Assembly (NCBI GenBank): GCA_913778495.1
Contig: CAJYVD010000028.1
Location: 1 to 33,322, forward strand
Reading direction: 5' to 3'
From: an uncultured Pantoea sp.
GTDB lineage: Bacteria > Pseudomonadota > Gammaproteobacteria > Enterobacterales > Enterobacteriaceae
DNA: 33,322 bases
Below the pieces are notes generated by a model. That model had not been told where the DNA came from, made no database searches, and saw only the letters and a list, made by a program, of their open reading frames with translations. Made by a program: the position numbers and the translations under genes. Below, piece after piece: positions 1-11,143 of this stretch (within the stretch, counting starts at the first letter, position 1; every line of letters starts with the position of its first letter).

Positions 1-1213
1 ATTTCAGCAGTTTAGCGCCATCCATCAGACGCTCGAAGTCATAGGTCACGGTCTTAGCAGCGATTGCGCCTTCCATGCCTTTAACAATCAGGTCAGCCGC
101 TTCGAACCACTCCATATGACGCAGCATCATTTCTGCAGACAGGATCACGGAACCGGGGTTCACTTTGTCCTGACCCGCGTACTTCGGAGCGGTACCGTGG
201 GTGGCTTCAAACAGTGCGCATTCGTCGCCGATGTTAGCGCCCGGAGCGATACCGATACCGCCAACCTGCGCCGCCAGCGCATCAGAGATGTAGTCGCCGT
301 TAAGGTTCATACAGGCGATAACGTCATATTCGGCCGGACGCAGCAGGATCTGCTGCAGGAACGCATCGGCAATCACGTCTTTCACCACAATCTCTTTACC
401 GGTGTTTGGATTCTTGAACTTCATCCATGGACCGCCATCGATCAGCTCGCCGCCGAACTCTTCTTTCACCAACTGGTAGCCCCAGTCTTTGAAAGAGCCT
501 TCGGTGAACTTCATGATGTTGCCTTTATGTACCAGCGTCAGCGAATCACGATCGTTGGTGATGGTGTATTCCACGGCCGCGCGCACCAAACGCTTGGTGC
601 CCTCTTCCGAACACGGCTTCACACCAATACCGCACTGCTCTGGGAAGCGAATTTTCTTCACGCCCATCTCTTCGCGCAGGAACTTGATGACTTTGTCGGC
701 TTCTGGCGTGCCCGCTTTCCACTCGATACCGGCATAGATATCTTCTGAGTTTTCACGGAAGATCACCATGTCGGTATCTTCTGGACGCTTAACCGGGCTT
801 GGGGTGCCTTTGTAGTAACGAACCGGGCGCAGGCACACATACAGATCCAGCTCCTGGCGCAGCGCGACGTTCAGAGAACGGATACCGCCGCCAACGGGCG
901 TCGTCAGTGGGCCTTTAATCGCAACGCGGTACTCTTTGATTAAATCGAGGGTTTCCTGCGGCAACCAGACGTCCTGGCCGTACAGTTCAACTGACTTCTC
1001 GCCAGTGTAAATTTCCATCCAGGAAATTTTACGCTCGCCGTTGTAGGCTTTCTTCACAGCGGCGTCTACCACTTTCAGCATGACTGGGGACACGTCAACG
1101 CCGATACCGTCACCCTCAATGTAAGGAATGATGGGATTGTTAGGTACGTTGATTTTTCCCTCATTCAGGGTGATTTTTTGACCTTCCGCCGGAACAACTA
1201 CTTTGCTTTCCAT
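1..1213 (-). CDS. icd: Isocitrate dehydrogenase [NADP], 3' end cut by window edge
   Basis: Oxidatively decarboxylates isocitrate to 2-oxoglutarate in the TCA cycle, producing NADPH. Read from ATG at 1213-1211, the protein begins [14 protein letters not shown] and continues for 404 codons before the window ends, within the LMDGAKLLK segment. About a dozen C-terminal residues are therefore missing compared with the 416-residue E. coli enzyme. The loop [16 protein letters not shown] holds the serine that AceK phosphorylates in E. coli (Ser113), so control of flux into the glyoxylate shunt is probably possible. A good Shine-Dalgarno (AAGGAGAG) lies 5-6 bases upstream of the start. The gene is divergent from rluE, with about 100 bp between them. 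In E. coli the 3' end is a lambdoid phage attachment site; that part is outside the window. Confidence 0.97.
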   Translation of the reverse strand, partial: MESKVVVPAEGQKITLNEGKINVPNNPIIPYIEGDGIGVDVSPVMLKVVDAAVKKAYNGERKISWMEIYTGEKSVELYGQDVWLPQETLDLIKEYRVAIKGPLTTPVGGGIRSLNVALRQELDLYVCLRPVRYYKGTPSPVKRPEDTDMVIFRENSEDIYAGIEWKAGTPEADKVIKFLREEMGVKKIRFPEQCGIGVKPCSEEGTKRLVRAAVEYTITNDRDSLTLVHKGNIMKFTEGSFKDWGYQLVKEEFGGELIDGGPWMKFKNPNTGKEIVVKDVIADAFLQQILLRPAEYDVIACMNLNGDYISDALAAQVGGIGIAPGANIGDECALFEATHGTAPKYAGQDKVNPGSVILSAEMMLRHMEWFEAADLIVKGMEGAIAAKTVTYDFERLMDGAKLLK

Positions 1214-1310
1214 TAACCTCTCCTTCGAGCGCTTTTTTGTTAATGATTTGTAAGATGCGCGTCAATACTACTTGAATATTTACGCCACGCCAATCACCAC
1301 GGTTTCGCGC

Positions 1311-1316
1311 TATAAT
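1311..1316 (+). promoter_or_regulatory. Perfect -10 box (TATAAT) of the rluE promoter
   Basis: TATAAT followed by GCGCC. No good -35 is found at 16-18 bp spacing (candidates read GCCAAT or CGCCAA). Transcription would start near 1323, which is downstream of the first in-frame ATG of rluE (1315). This bears on the choice of rluE start. Confidence 0.55.
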
Positions 1317-1344
1317 GCGCCGACTCAGACTAACTGCAAAGCCC

Positions 1345-1971
1345 ATGCGAAAAACTTTTCAACGACATCAGCCGGATAGACGTCCCGGCGGCGCAGCGCG
1401 TCGGCCAGCACGCCCACGCGGCCCGCGTCGCGTCATTCTTTTTAACAAACCTTTTGACGTGCTACCGCAATTCACGGATGAAGCCGGTCGCCAAACGCTC
1501 AAGGATTTTGTCCCCGTGAGCGATGTGTATGCCGCAGGCCGTCTCGATCGCGATAGCGAAGGTCTGATGCTTTTAACCAACGACGGTGCGCTGCAAGCGC
1601 AGCTGACGCAGCCCGGCAAACGCACCGGGAAGATCTACTATGCACAGGTTGAAGGCGTGCCGCAGGAAGCGGATTTAAGCCGTTTGCGTCAGGGCGTGAC
1701 GCTCAACGATGGCCCCACGCTGCCGGCTGAGGTGGAGTGTGTGGCAGAACCCGCGTGGCTCTGGCCGCGCCAGCCGCCGATTCGGACGCGCAAATCTATT
1801 CCAACTTCCTGGCTTAAAATCACCTTATACGAAGGACGCAATCGACAGGTCCGTCGGATGACAGCACATGTGGGTTTACCCACGCTGCGCCTGATTCGGT
1901 TTGCCCTTGGCGAACACCAGTTAGATAATCTGGCGCCAGGTGAGTGGCGTGACATCAGCGCAGCAGTATGA
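1345..1971 (+). CDS. rluE: 23S rRNA pseudouridine(2457) synthase RluE
   Basis: Converts U2457 of 23S rRNA to pseudouridine (RsuA/RluB/E/F family). The family motif [10 protein letters not shown] is present and carries the catalytic Asp (residue 78 counted from ATG 1315, 68 counted from ATG 1345). A basic, Arg/Pro-rich N-terminus precedes [13 protein letters not shown], and the C-terminal motif [15 protein letters not shown] is intact. Two starts are possible. ATG 1315 gives 218 aa, close to the annotated E. coli length of 217, but it overlaps the TATAAT box at 1311-1316. ATG 1345 gives 208 aa and lies downstream of the expected transcription start. I chose 1345 for that reason; neither has a clear Shine-Dalgarno. 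First gene of a rightward run with nudJ, mnmA, hflD and purB. Confidence 0.9.
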   Translation: MRKTFQRHQPDRRPGGAARRPARPRGPRRVILFNKPFDVLPQFTDEAGRQTLKDFVPVSDVYAAGRLDRDSEGLMLLTNDGALQAQLTQPGKRTGKIYYAQVEGVPQEADLSRLRQGVTLNDGPTLPAEVECVAEPAWLWPRQPPIRTRKSIPTSWLKITLYEGRNRQVRRMTAHVGLPTLRLIRFALGEHQLDNLAPGEWRDISAAV

Positions 1972-2016
1972 TCTGCGCATATTCGATAACGTTAGGTTAA
2001 CAATGATGGAGTTACG

Positions 2017-2490
2017 ATGTTTAAACCTCATGTAACCGTCGCCTGTATCGTCCAGGCGGAGGGAGAATTACTGGTGGTCGAGGAGCGCGTAAAAGGCCGT
2101 ATTACTTGGAACCAACCCGCCGGTCATCTCGAAGCCAACGAAACCCTGCTGGAAGCGGCGCAGCGTGAACTGTTTGAAGAGACCGGCATCAGCGCCAGTC
2201 CCGAGTATTTCCTCGGTGTCCAGCAGTGGATTGCCCCGGACGATACGCCTTTTGTGCGTTTTCTCTTTGGTCTCGATCTGCCGAAAAAGTGTGAAACGTC
2301 GCCGCACGATCGCGACATTGATTGCTGCTGGTGGCTGACGCCAGAGCAGATTTTGTCCGCCAATCGGCTGCGTTCGCCGCTGGTGGCCGAAAGCGTTCGT
2401 CTGTGGCAGCAGGGCGCACGCTATCCGCTGCAGTTAATTGCGCCGTTCCAGTGGCCGTTTCACGAAGGTGCGCGCCCGGCTTCCGCGTGA
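2017..2490 (+). CDS. nudJ: Nudix phosphatase NudJ
   Basis: Nudix hydrolase of 157 aa (E. coli 153). The full Nudix box G-x5-E-x7-REUxEExGU is at residues 36-58, with metal-binding glutamates in [10 protein letters not shown]. coli NudJ (YmfB) removes phosphate from nucleoside tri- and diphosphates and from the thiamine precursor HMP-PP. The start ATG has ATGGAG a few bases upstream. It lies 45 bp after rluE and 41 bp before mnmA. This order is conserved in E. coli, which supports orthology. It shares the window with thiK, another thiamine-related gene, but in a different operon. Confidence 0.93.
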   Translation: MFKPHVTVACIVQAEGELLVVEERVKGRITWNQPAGHLEANETLLEAAQRELFEETGISASPEYFLGVQQWIAPDDTPFVRFLFGLDLPKKCETSPHDRDIDCCWWLTPEQILSANRLRSPLVAESVRLWQQGARYPLQLIAPFQWPFHEGARPASA

Positions 2491-2531
2491 TAGAATGCGC
2501 CGCCTGTTTTTAATGTAATTGTGAGTGCGTC

Positions 2532-3644
2532 ATGTCTGACAACAGCCAGAAAAAAGTGATCGTCGGAATGTCCGGCGGCGTCGATTCCTCCGTGTCCGCC
2601 TGGCTCCTGCAGCAGCAGGGTTATCAGGTAGAAGGCCTGTTCATGAAGAACTGGGAAGAGGATGACGGTGAGGAGTACTGCACCGCAGCTGACGATCTGG
2701 CTGACGCGCAAGCCGTGTGTGACAAACTCGGCATTAAACTGCACAAAATTAACTTCGCGGCGGAGTACTGGGACAATGTCTTCGAGCATTTCCTTGAGGA
2801 GTACAAAGCCGGACGCACGCCCAATCCAGACATTCTGTGCAACAAAGAGATCAAGTTTAAAGCGTTTCTCGAATTCGCTGCCGATGACTTAGGCGCCGAC
2901 TTTATCGCGACCGGTCACTACGTGCGCCGCGCGGACGTGGCGGGCAAGAGCCAACTGCTGCGCGGCTTAGACGGCAATAAAGATCAAAGCTATTTCCTCT
3001 ACACGCTGAGCCACCAGCAAATCGCCCAGAGCCTGTTCCCGGTGGGCGAGCTGGAAAAACCCGAGGTACGCCGCATCGCGGAGCAGCTCGACCTGATCAC
3101 CGCCAAGAAAAAAGACTCCACCGGCATCTGCTTTATTGGCGAGCGTAAATTCCGCGATTTCCTCGGCCGCTATTTGCCCGCGCAGCCGGGTGAAATTGAA
3201 ACGGTAGACGGCGAGATCGTCGGCGAACATCAAGGATTGATGTACCATACCCTCGGCCAGCGTAAAGGCTTGGGCATTGGTGGACGTAAAGAGAGCAATG
3301 ATGATCCGTGGTACGTGGTGGATAAAGACGTCGCGCGTAATCGTCTTATCGTCGCCCAAGGCGGCGATCATCCGCGCCTGATGTCCGTGGGGCTGATCGC
3401 CCAACAGCTGCACTGGGTTGACCGCCAGCCTGTTACCGCCCCGCTGCGCTGCACGGTGAAAACGCGCTATCGTCAGCAAGATATTCCGTGCGAAGTGATC
3501 CCTCACGGGGACGATCGTATCGAGGTCCGCTTTGATGAGCCCGTCGCTGCGGTGACACCCGGCCAGTCTGCCGTGTTTTATCAGGGTGACGTCTGCCTGG
3601 GCGGCGGCATTATCGAACAACGCCTGCCGCTGGCAGAAGGCTAA
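2532..3644 (+). CDS. mnmA: tRNA-specific 2-thiouridylase MnmA
   Basis: Thiolates U34 of tRNA-Lys, -Glu and -Gln (the s2 of mnm5s2U), using sulfur relayed from IscS through TusABCDE. 370 aa (E. coli 368). The PP-loop SGGVDSS is at residues 14-20 for ATP activation. The catalytic pair is Cys103 ([12 protein letters not shown]) and Cys200 ([13 protein letters not shown]), both present. The N-terminal adenylation domain is followed by central and C-terminal beta-barrel domains that bind tRNA. It sits between nudJ and hflD as in E. coli. No defects seen. Confidence 0.98.
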   Translation: MSDNSQKKVIVGMSGGVDSSVSAWLLQQQGYQVEGLFMKNWEEDDGEEYCTAADDLADAQAVCDKLGIKLHKINFAAEYWDNVFEHFLEEYKAGRTPNPDILCNKEIKFKAFLEFAADDLGADFIATGHYVRRADVAGKSQLLRGLDGNKDQSYFLYTLSHQQIAQSLFPVGELEKPEVRRIAEQLDLITAKKKDSTGICFIGERKFRDFLGRYLPAQPGEIETVDGEIVGEHQGLMYHTLGQRKGLGIGGRKESNDDPWYVVDKDVARNRLIVAQGGDHPRLMSVGLIAQQLHWVDRQPVTAPLRCTVKTRYRQQDIPCEVIPHGDDRIEVRFDEPVAAVTPGQSAVFYQGDVCLGGGIIEQRLPLAEG

Positions 3645-3661
3645 CGTCGGCGCTGCCGACG
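3645..3661 (+). other. Intercistronic hairpin between mnmA and hflD
   Basis: CGTCGGC-GCT-GCCGACG is a perfect 7-bp stem directly after the mnmA stop. No T-run follows, so it is not a classical terminator. It ends 7 bases before the hflD Shine-Dalgarno and could affect mRNA processing or hflD translation. Confidence 0.5.
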
Positions 3662-3679
3662 CGGTTACAGGAGGTGAGC

Positions 3680-5736
<2,057 letters not shown>

Positions 5737-5795
5737 GCGCATTGAGCGAACGTCAGGTTACGGATATGCGTTATTGACATTCGTTGCCTGGCGTT

Positions 5796-5807
5796 TCAAG
5801 GCCTTGA
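5796..5807. repeat. Perfect 12-bp palindrome in the purB-phoP gap
   Basis: TCAAGGCCTTGA, centred 77 bp upstream of the phoP start. No T-run follows, so it is not a terminator for purB. It may be a binding site or chance. Confidence 0.3.
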
Positions 5808-5810
5808 GCG

Positions 5811-5845
5811 CGTTGCTCTCCGGTTTAGCTCTTTTCACGTATACT
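5811..5845 (+). promoter_or_regulatory. Candidate phoPQ promoter with a half-conserved PhoP box
   Basis: A -10 box TATACT is at 5840-5845. Exactly 12 bp upstream is GGTTTA (5822-5827), a perfect PhoP half-site. The other half, expected 5 bp further up (5811-5816), reads CGTTGC and keeps only GTT. The known PhoP box is (T/G)GTTTA-N5-(T/G)GTTTA placed 12 bp before the -10, so the geometry fits autoregulation with one weak half. There is no -35 box, as usual for PhoP-activated promoters. Confidence 0.5.
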
Positions 5846-5884
5846 TTTCGCCATCATGATTGCGTTTGAAGGTAAGGAAATATT

Positions 5885-6553
5885 ATGCGTGTCCTGGTTG
5901 TGGAAGATAATGCGCTATTGCGCCATCACCTCTCCGTTCAGCTGCGCGAGATGGGACATCAAGTGGATGCCGCGGAGGACGCCAAAGAGGCCGACTATTT
6001 CCTTCAGGAACATGCACCGGACATTGCCTTGGTTGACTTAGGCCTGCCCGATGAAGATGGCATGTCGTTGATTCGTCGTTGGCGCGGTGACGCCGTGCGC
6101 CAACCCATTCTGGTGCTGACGGCACGCGAAGGCTGGCAGGCTAAAGTTGAGGCGTTGGAAGCGGGCGCAGATGATTATGTGACCAAGCCTTTCCACATTG
6201 AAGAGGTGGCCGCGCGTCTGCAGGCACTGATGCGCCGCAACAGCGGACACGCGTCACAAATCATCGCCATGCCGCCTTTCCAGGTGGATCTCTCCCGCCG
6301 GGAGCTCACCGTCAATGATGAACCCGTGAAACTCACTGCGTTTGAGTACACCATTGTTGAAACACTGATCCGCAACGCGGGCAAAGTGGTCAGTAAAGAT
6401 TCGCTGATGCTGCAGCTCTATCCCGATGCTGAACTGCGCGAAAGCCACACCATCGACGTATTAATGGGACGCCTGCGCAAAAAGATCCTCGCGCTGCATC
6501 CTGTGGACGTCATCAATACCGTTCGCGGCCAGGGTTATCGCTTTGATCTGTGA
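5885..6553 (+). CDS. phoP: Response regulator PhoP
   Basis: OmpR-family transcription factor of the PhoPQ system, which controls Mg2+ starvation, acid and cationic-peptide responses. 222 aa (E. coli 223). Receiver domain residues 1-115: acidic pocket E7/D8, phosphoacceptor Asp51 in [13 protein letters not shown], and the conserved Lys in [10 protein letters not shown]-terminal winged-helix DNA-binding domain: [29 protein letters not shown] and the final [17 protein letters not shown] precedes the ATG at 6-9 bases. phoQ starts 3 bases after the stop, so the two are co-translated. Confidence 0.98.
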   Translation: MRVLVVEDNALLRHHLSVQLREMGHQVDAAEDAKEADYFLQEHAPDIALVDLGLPDEDGMSLIRRWRGDAVRQPILVLTAREGWQAKVEALEAGADDYVTKPFHIEEVAARLQALMRRNSGHASQIIAMPPFQVDLSRRELTVNDEPVKLTAFEYTIVETLIRNAGKVVSKDSLMLQLYPDAELRESHTIDVLMGRLRKKILALHPVDVINTVRGQGYRFDL

Positions 6554-6556
6554 TTT

Positions 6557-8017
6557 ATGCGCTGGTTAGGCCGCCTGCGTCCGTTCTCATTACGCGCGCG
6601 CTTTCTGCTGGCGACGGCGGCAATTGTGCTGTTTTTGTCGCTCTCCTATGGCATGGTCGCGGTCATTGGCTACGTGGTGAGCTTTGATAAAAACACCTAT
6701 CGCGTGATGCGCGGTGAGAGCAATCTGTTCTTTACGCTCGCCCAATGGCAGGACAATAAGCTGACCATTGCGCAGCCCGAGCGCATGACGCTGAATTTCC
6801 CTACGCTGGTGTTTATCTATGATGAGAGCGGCAAACTGCTATGGCAGCAGCGCGACGTGCCCGCCATCCGTAAGCACATCCGCCGTGAGTGGCTGCTCAA
6901 ACCCGATTTCTACGAAATCGACACCAGTAACCGCACCAGTCTGGCAGCCATTGGTAACAATTCCGAAGTCAAAGAGCGCCTGCACAAGCTGGACAGCAAC
7001 AGCAACGACACCTTTACGCACTCGGTGGCGGTGAATCGCTATGACGCCACCGTGAACCTGCCAGCACTCACTATCGTGGTCGTGGACTCCATCCCTCAGG
7101 AGCTTCAGCACTCCGACGTGGTCTGGTCATGGTTTAGCTATGTGTTGGCCGCTAATTTACTGCTGATCATTCCGCTGTTGTGGCTGGCTGCCCACTGGAG
7201 CCTGCGGCCCATCGGCGATCTCACCGCGCAAGTGCGCGAGCTGGAGACCGGACACCGCGAAAACCTTGATGATAATCCGCCGCAGGAGCTGCGCAGTTTG
7301 GTGCGCAACCTCAATTTGCTGCTGACCAACGAACGACAGCGCTACACGCGCTATCGCACCACCCTTTCCGACCTGACTCACAGCCTAAAAACGCCGCTCG
7401 CGGTACTGCAAAGCACCCTGCGCTCGCTGCGTAATGGCAAAGCTTTGACAATAGAAGAGGCGGAGCCGGTGATGCTGGAGCAAATTAGCCGCATCTCCCA
7501 GCAGATTGGCTATTACCTGCACCGCGCCAGCATGCAGGCGGATCATAATCCGCTGCAGCGCGACCTGCATTCAGTGTCGGCGCTGCTCGATAGCCTCTGC
7601 TCGGCGCTGAACAAGGTGTATCAGCGCAAAGGCGTGGCGATTAACCTGGATATTTCACCCGAGCTGACGTTTATCGGCGATCAGAACGATTTTATGGAAG
7701 TGCTGGGCAACGTGCTGGATAACGCCTGCAAGTATTGCCTTGAATTTATCGAAGTAACGGCGCGCCAAACCGACAAAGCACTCCATCTGTACATTGATGA
7801 TGACGGGCCGGGCATCCCAGAAAGCAAACGCGACCTGATTTTCGTCCGCGGCCAACGCGCCGATACGCTGCGCCCCGGCCAAGGGCTGGGATTGGCCGTG
7901 GCTCGCGAAATCCTCGAACAGTACGCGGGCCAGATCGTGACGACCACCAGCCCGCTGGGCGGCGCACGCATGGAAGTGGTTTTTCAGCGCCAGGAAGTTG
8001 AGCATCACCGCGAGTAG
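6557..8017 (+). CDS. phoQ: Sensor histidine kinase PhoQ, acidic patch absent
   Basis: Inner-membrane sensor kinase/phosphatase for PhoP. 486 aa, the same as E. coli. Order: TM1 about 15-41, periplasmic PAS-like domain about 44-188, TM2 about 189-212 with the conserved Asn200 ([11 protein letters not shown]), HAMP, then the dimerisation domain with phosphoacceptor His275 ([13 protein letters not shown]). The ATPase domain has the N-box [10 protein letters not shown] (about 388), DDDGPGIP (about 415) and [11 protein letters not shown] (about 440). The periplasmic stretch that in E. coli/Salmonella is the acidic patch (EDDDDAE before MTHSVAVN) reads [10 protein letters not shown] before THSVAVN, so most of the negative charge is missing. 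Kinase residues are intact. The sensing implication is discussed in the findings. Confidence 0.97.
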   Translation: MRWLGRLRPFSLRARFLLATAAIVLFLSLSYGMVAVIGYVVSFDKNTYRVMRGESNLFFTLAQWQDNKLTIAQPERMTLNFPTLVFIYDESGKLLWQQRDVPAIRKHIRREWLLKPDFYEIDTSNRTSLAAIGNNSEVKERLHKLDSNSNDTFTHSVAVNRYDATVNLPALTIVVVDSIPQELQHSDVVWSWFSYVLAANLLLIIPLLWLAAHWSLRPIGDLTAQVRELETGHRENLDDNPPQELRSLVRNLNLLLTNERQRYTRYRTTLSDLTHSLKTPLAVLQSTLRSLRNGKALTIEEAEPVMLEQISRISQQIGYYLHRASMQADHNPLQRDLHSVSALLDSLCSALNKVYQRKGVAINLDISPELTFIGDQNDFMEVLGNVLDNACKYCLEFIEVTARQTDKALHLYIDDDGPGIPESKRDLIFVRGQRADTLRPGQGLGLAVAREILEQYAGQIVTTTSPLGGARMEVVFQRQEVEHHRE

Positions 8018-8074
8018 AACGGGCCGCAGGCTGTTATACTTGGCACCATTCATGCCCCTTACCGGAACTTCCGT

Positions 8075-9196
8075 ATGGACTATCAGCTCGATATTAACTG
8101 GCCCGACTTTCTTCAACGCTACTGGCAAAAGCGGCCGGTGGTGCTCAAGCGCGGCTTCAAAAACTTTATTGATCCTATTTCACCCGATGAGCTGGCTGGA
8201 CTGGCCATGGAAAACGAGGTCGACAGTCGCCTCGTAAGCCATAACAGTGGCAAATGGCAGGTCGCTCACGGTCCGTTTGAAAGTTACGATCACCTCGGCG
8301 AGAGCAACTGGTCGCTGCTGGTACAGGCGGTAAACCACTGGCACGAACCTTCCGCTGCGCTGATGCGTCCATTCCGCTTCTTGCCTGACTGGCGCATTGA
8401 CGATCTGATGATCTCTTTCGCCGTGCCGGGCGGCGGCGTTGGCCCGCATTTTGATCAGTACGACGTGTTTATTATTCAGGGGACCGGCCGCCGCCGCTGG
8501 CGCGTGGGTGAGAAAGTGGCGATGAAACAGCACTGCCCGCACCCCGATCTGCTGCAGGTTGAGCCGTTTGACGCCATTATCGATGAAGAGATGGAGCCGG
8601 GCGACATCCTCTACATTCCACCTGGCTTCCCGCATGAAGGGTATTCGCTGGAGAACGCCCTGAACTACTCCGTGGGCTTCCGTGCGCCTAATGGCCGTGA
8701 GCTGATCAGCGGATTCGCCGATTATATGCTGGCGCATGAACTGGGCAGCCGCCGCTATAGCGATCCGGATGTGCCAACGCGCGACTGCCCTTCGCAGATC
8801 CTGCCGTCGGAGATTGAAGGTATCCGTCAGGTGATGCTGGATGTCATTAACCAACCTGAGCAGTTTTCACAGTGGTTTGGCGAATTTATCTCACAATCGC
8901 GCCACGAACTGGACATTGCGCCGCCGGAACCACCTTATCAGCCGGATGAAATCTATGATGCCCTGCAGCAAGGTGACGCGTTAACGCGCCTTGGCGGCCT
9001 GCGCGTTCTGACGCTGGGCGATGCGGTGTATGTCAATGGTGAACACGTTACCTGCAACCATCCGCAGGTGCTGGCCGCGCTGGCACGCAACCACGTGCTG
9101 ACGCTGGACGATTTTGGTGACGCGCTGGACGATCCTTCGCTGTTGGCGCAGCTCGCCGCGCTGGTTAATAGCGGCTATTGGTTCTTCGCTGAATAA
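8075..9196 (+). CDS. roxA: Ribosomal protein uL16 3-hydroxylase (JmjC-type oxygenase)
   Basis: Fe(II)/2-oxoglutarate oxygenase (YcfD) that hydroxylates an arginine of ribosomal protein L16. 373 aa, equal to E. coli. The iron facial triad is His125 and Asp127 (VGPHFDQYD) with His187 (GFPHEGYS). Arg140 in TGRRRWRVG is at the position that binds the 2-oxoglutarate carboxylate in the family. The C-terminal dimerisation and winged-helix part follows. The Shine-Dalgarno is weak (CCGGAA, about 7 bases before ATG). It starts 57 bp after phoQ, as in E. coli, and ends just before a strong bidirectional terminator facing pepT. Confidence 0.96.
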   Translation: MDYQLDINWPDFLQRYWQKRPVVLKRGFKNFIDPISPDELAGLAMENEVDSRLVSHNSGKWQVAHGPFESYDHLGESNWSLLVQAVNHWHEPSAALMRPFRFLPDWRIDDLMISFAVPGGGVGPHFDQYDVFIIQGTGRRRWRVGEKVAMKQHCPHPDLLQVEPFDAIIDEEMEPGDILYIPPGFPHEGYSLENALNYSVGFRAPNGRELISGFADYMLAHELGSRRYSDPDVPTRDCPSQILPSEIEGIRQVMLDVINQPEQFSQWFGEFISQSRHELDIAPPEPPYQPDEIYDALQQGDALTRLGGLRVLTLGDAVYVNGEHVTCNHPQVLAALARNHVLTLDDFGDALDDPSLLAQLAALVNSGYWFFAE

Positions 9197-9212
9197 CCAC
9201 CGTTATCACAGT

Positions 9213-9243
9213 AAAAAAGGTGCACCGGGGTGCACCTTTTTTT
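9213..9243. terminator. Bidirectional terminator between convergent roxA and pepT
   Basis: AAAAAAGGTGCA / TGCACCTTTTTT, a 12-bp perfect stem with a 6-base loop (CCGGGG). It has a U-tract on both strands and lies 17 bp after the roxA stop and about 23 bp after the pepT stop. Confidence 0.95.
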
Positions 9244-9265
9244 CGTCTGTCGTCCGCGAAACGCG

Positions 9266-10492
9266 TTACTTTTTCTCGGCGGCCAGTGCGGAGAGGCGCA
9301 CGATCACCTCTACCGCCTGCGCCATGATATTCAGTGAGGCAAACTCATGCTTACCGTGGTAGTTGTAGCCGCCGGTGAACAGATTCGGACACGGCAGGCC
9401 TTTCCATGAAAGAGCGGAACCGTCAGTGCCGCCGCGAATCGGCTTCACATTGGGCTCAATGCCGCAGTCGCGGATCGCCTGCAGCGCCAGTTCAATAATT
9501 TGCGGATGAGGTTCCACTTTTTCGCGCATGTTACGGTAGCTGTCGCTGATCTCGACAACCACCGCGCACTCTTGCTGTAGCCCTTTGCCCACGCGCTGTG
9601 CGATATCCTGCAGCTGCTGTTTGCGCTGCGCATAGCTGTCGGCGTCAAAATCACGAATCAGATACATCAGTTCCGCATGCTCCACCGTGCCTTTGATGCT
9701 GTGCAGATGGAAGAAACCTTCGTAACCATCGGTAAACTGCGGCTTCTCTTTCGCGGGCAGCTCGGCGTGAAAGCGCATTGCGAGATCCAGCGCGTTAACC
9801 ATCACATTTTTCGCGCTGCCCGGGTGCACATTGTTGCCGGTGATCTTCACGATCGCCGTGGCGGCGTTGAAGTTTTCAAACTCAAATTCGCCCAAGTCGC
9901 TGCCATCGATGGTATAAGCCCAGTCTGCCGCAAAGCCTTCTACGTCAAAATGCGAGGTGCCGCGCCCAATTTCTTCATCCGGCGTAAACGCCACGCGGAT
10001 CGCTCCGTGCGGTATATCGCCCTGCGCCAATCGCGCCAGTGCCGTCATGATTTCCGCAATGCCCGCTTTATCGTCCGCGCCAAGCAGCGTCTTACCGTCG
10101 GTGGTGATCAGCGTATGGCCGATCAGTTTGTGCAGCACCGGGAACATAACTGGCGAAAGAACTTCCTCACCCGTGCCCAGCGCAATGTCTCCTCCGCGAT
10201 AGTTTTCAATAATCTGCGGTTGCACATTTTTCGCCGTGTAGTCCGGTGAGGTGTCCATGTGTGAAATAAAGCCGATGACCGGCGTCGGCCAATCGACGTT
10301 GGCAGGCAGGGTGCCCATGACACAGCAGTGATCGCTTAGCGACACATCCACACACCCCAGCGCAATGAGTTCTTCCTGTAGCTGGCGCGCCAGCGTCCAC
10401 TGCCCTTCACTGCTCGGCACCTGCCGCGCCTGAGGCTTCGCCGTTGTCTCCACGGCGACGTAACTGAGAAAACGCTCAAGTAACTGTTCCAT
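9266..10492 (-). CDS. pepT: Peptidase T (tripeptide aminopeptidase)
   Basis: Cytosolic dinuclear-zinc M20 peptidase that removes the N-terminal residue of tripeptides. 408 aa (E. coli 408). Metal and catalytic residues are at the E. coli positions: His78 and Asp80 ([10 protein letters not shown]), Asp140 (LLGADDKAG), Glu173/Glu174 ([10 protein letters not shown]), Asp196 (YTIDGSD) and His379 (YNYHGKHEF). AGAGGG lies about 9 bases before the ATG. It converges on roxA. In E. coli the upstream neighbour is the divergent potABCD operon; here the upstream side is a hairpin-rich non-coding region. E. coli and Salmonella pepT is FNR-activated; only a poor FNR-like match (TTGCG-N4-ATCAT, 10548-10561) is seen. 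Confidence 0.97.
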   Translation of the reverse strand: MEQLLERFLSYVAVETTAKPQARQVPSSEGQWTLARQLQEELIALGCVDVSLSDHCCVMGTLPANVDWPTPVIGFISHMDTSPDYTAKNVQPQIIENYRGGDIALGTGEEVLSPVMFPVLHKLIGHTLITTDGKTLLGADDKAGIAEIMTALARLAQGDIPHGAIRVAFTPDEEIGRGTSHFDVEGFAADWAYTIDGSDLGEFEFENFNAATAIVKITGNNVHPGSAKNVMVNALDLAMRFHAELPAKEKPQFTDGYEGFFHLHSIKGTVEHAELMYLIRDFDADSYAQRKQQLQDIAQRVGKGLQQECAVVVEISDSYRNMREKVEPHPQIIELALQAIRDCGIEPNVKPIRGGTDGSALSWKGLPCPNLFTGGYNYHGKHEFASLNIMAQAVEVIVRLSALAAEKK

Positions 10493-10623
10493 CTGCCAAC
10501 CCTCTTATAAACCTGCATTATTATTGCGGTACCAGGCGGGCACCACGTTGCGTGAAATCATTATCCCTTAGGTTAGCGTGTTACGCGTTAATTTCTTAAG
10601 AGATTGACTGCAGCGGGGGTCGG

Positions 10624-10770
10624 CCCGCAAAGCCGGTTTGGCACCAGGCGGGTGCCGGGCGCTCAGCCGGTTTGGCACCGGGCGGGTGCCGGCCCGCAAA
10701 GCCGGTATGACTCTGCGCGGGTTCCGCCCGCTAACCGCCCGGCAGTTTCAGCCGCACCGCTGCGGCGTAC
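10624..10770 (+). repeat. Tandem hairpin array A (about 34-nt period)
   Basis: AGCCGGTTTGGCACC occurs at 10631 and 10665, and a diverged AGCCGGTATGACTCT at 10700, giving periods of 34 and 35. In the first two units GGCACC pairs with the following GGTGCC. Two further units appear diverged, at about 10724-10770 (GCCGCACCGCTGCGGC). The array leads directly into element A. Confidence 0.75.
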
Positions 10771-10772
10771 TG

Positions 10773-10996
10773 GCAAAGGGCCGAAGGCGCGGCCCTTTGC
10801 AATCCGCGCCCTGCGCCAGCCTGCGCTGTTCCCTCACTCCGCCGTGCCAGCCTTACGGACCGCGCGGATTCGCCATCCCTGGCTCATTCCGCCCTCTCAG
10901 CGGCATCCATGCCGCTTCGTCCTGGCCGTCACGCTCCACTCGGCGCTCCGGATGGCGCTCACAAACCTCGCCTGTGAGAGTCATTTCTTTTTTCTT
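10773..10996 (+). repeat. Structured intergenic element, copy A
   Basis: It begins with a perfect 10-bp hairpin GCAAAGGGCC / GGCCCTTTGC (loop GAAGGCGC). Then come CCCTGCGCCAGCC, ACGGACCG..GATTCGC and the palindromic core GCGGCATCCATGCCGCT at 10900-10916, followed by CCTGG, GGATGGCGCT and a short stem CTCACA/TGTGAG. It ends in ATTTCTTTTTTC. The same landmarks occur in the same order on the opposite strand at 11372-11144 (copy B). Family unknown to me. Confidence 0.75.
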
Positions 10997-11143
10997 GTGT
11001 GGTGTTGTCTGTGGGGCCGTAAGCAGGCCTGAAAGACAGCGGCTGGCTGAAAAAGACAAAAGACAAAAACACATAAGAGGGTTTTTAGCTTAACGCCGCG
11101 CGGTCTGAATGTTCCTTAAAAGCCTTACAGCCACGCGGTCGCT

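Noticed and set aside
1-60. Phage attachment site in icd
   Set aside because: The relevant 3' end of icd is outside the window, and no phage gene is visible.
116-748. 210-codon plus-strand open frame
   Set aside because: Exactly antisense to icd, which has full homology on the other strand; no Shine-Dalgarno and no recognisable protein.
2491-2496. TAGAAT followed by GCGCC as an mnmA promoter
   Set aside because: Resembles the rluE -10 context but no -35 at proper spacing; kept as unproven.
5774-5779. Perfect TTGACA as a second phoP promoter
   Set aside because: No acceptable -10 at 15-19 bp; the sequence there reads CAAGGC.
10548-10561. FNR-like site upstream of pepT (TTGCG-N4-ATCAT)
   Set aside because: The left half matches only 3 of 5 bases; too weak to call although pepT is FNR-activated in E. 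coli and Salmonella.
10624-10770. Tandem repeats as a possible CRISPR array
   Set aside because: Units are contiguous hairpins with no unique spacers of constant length, and no cas gene is nearby.
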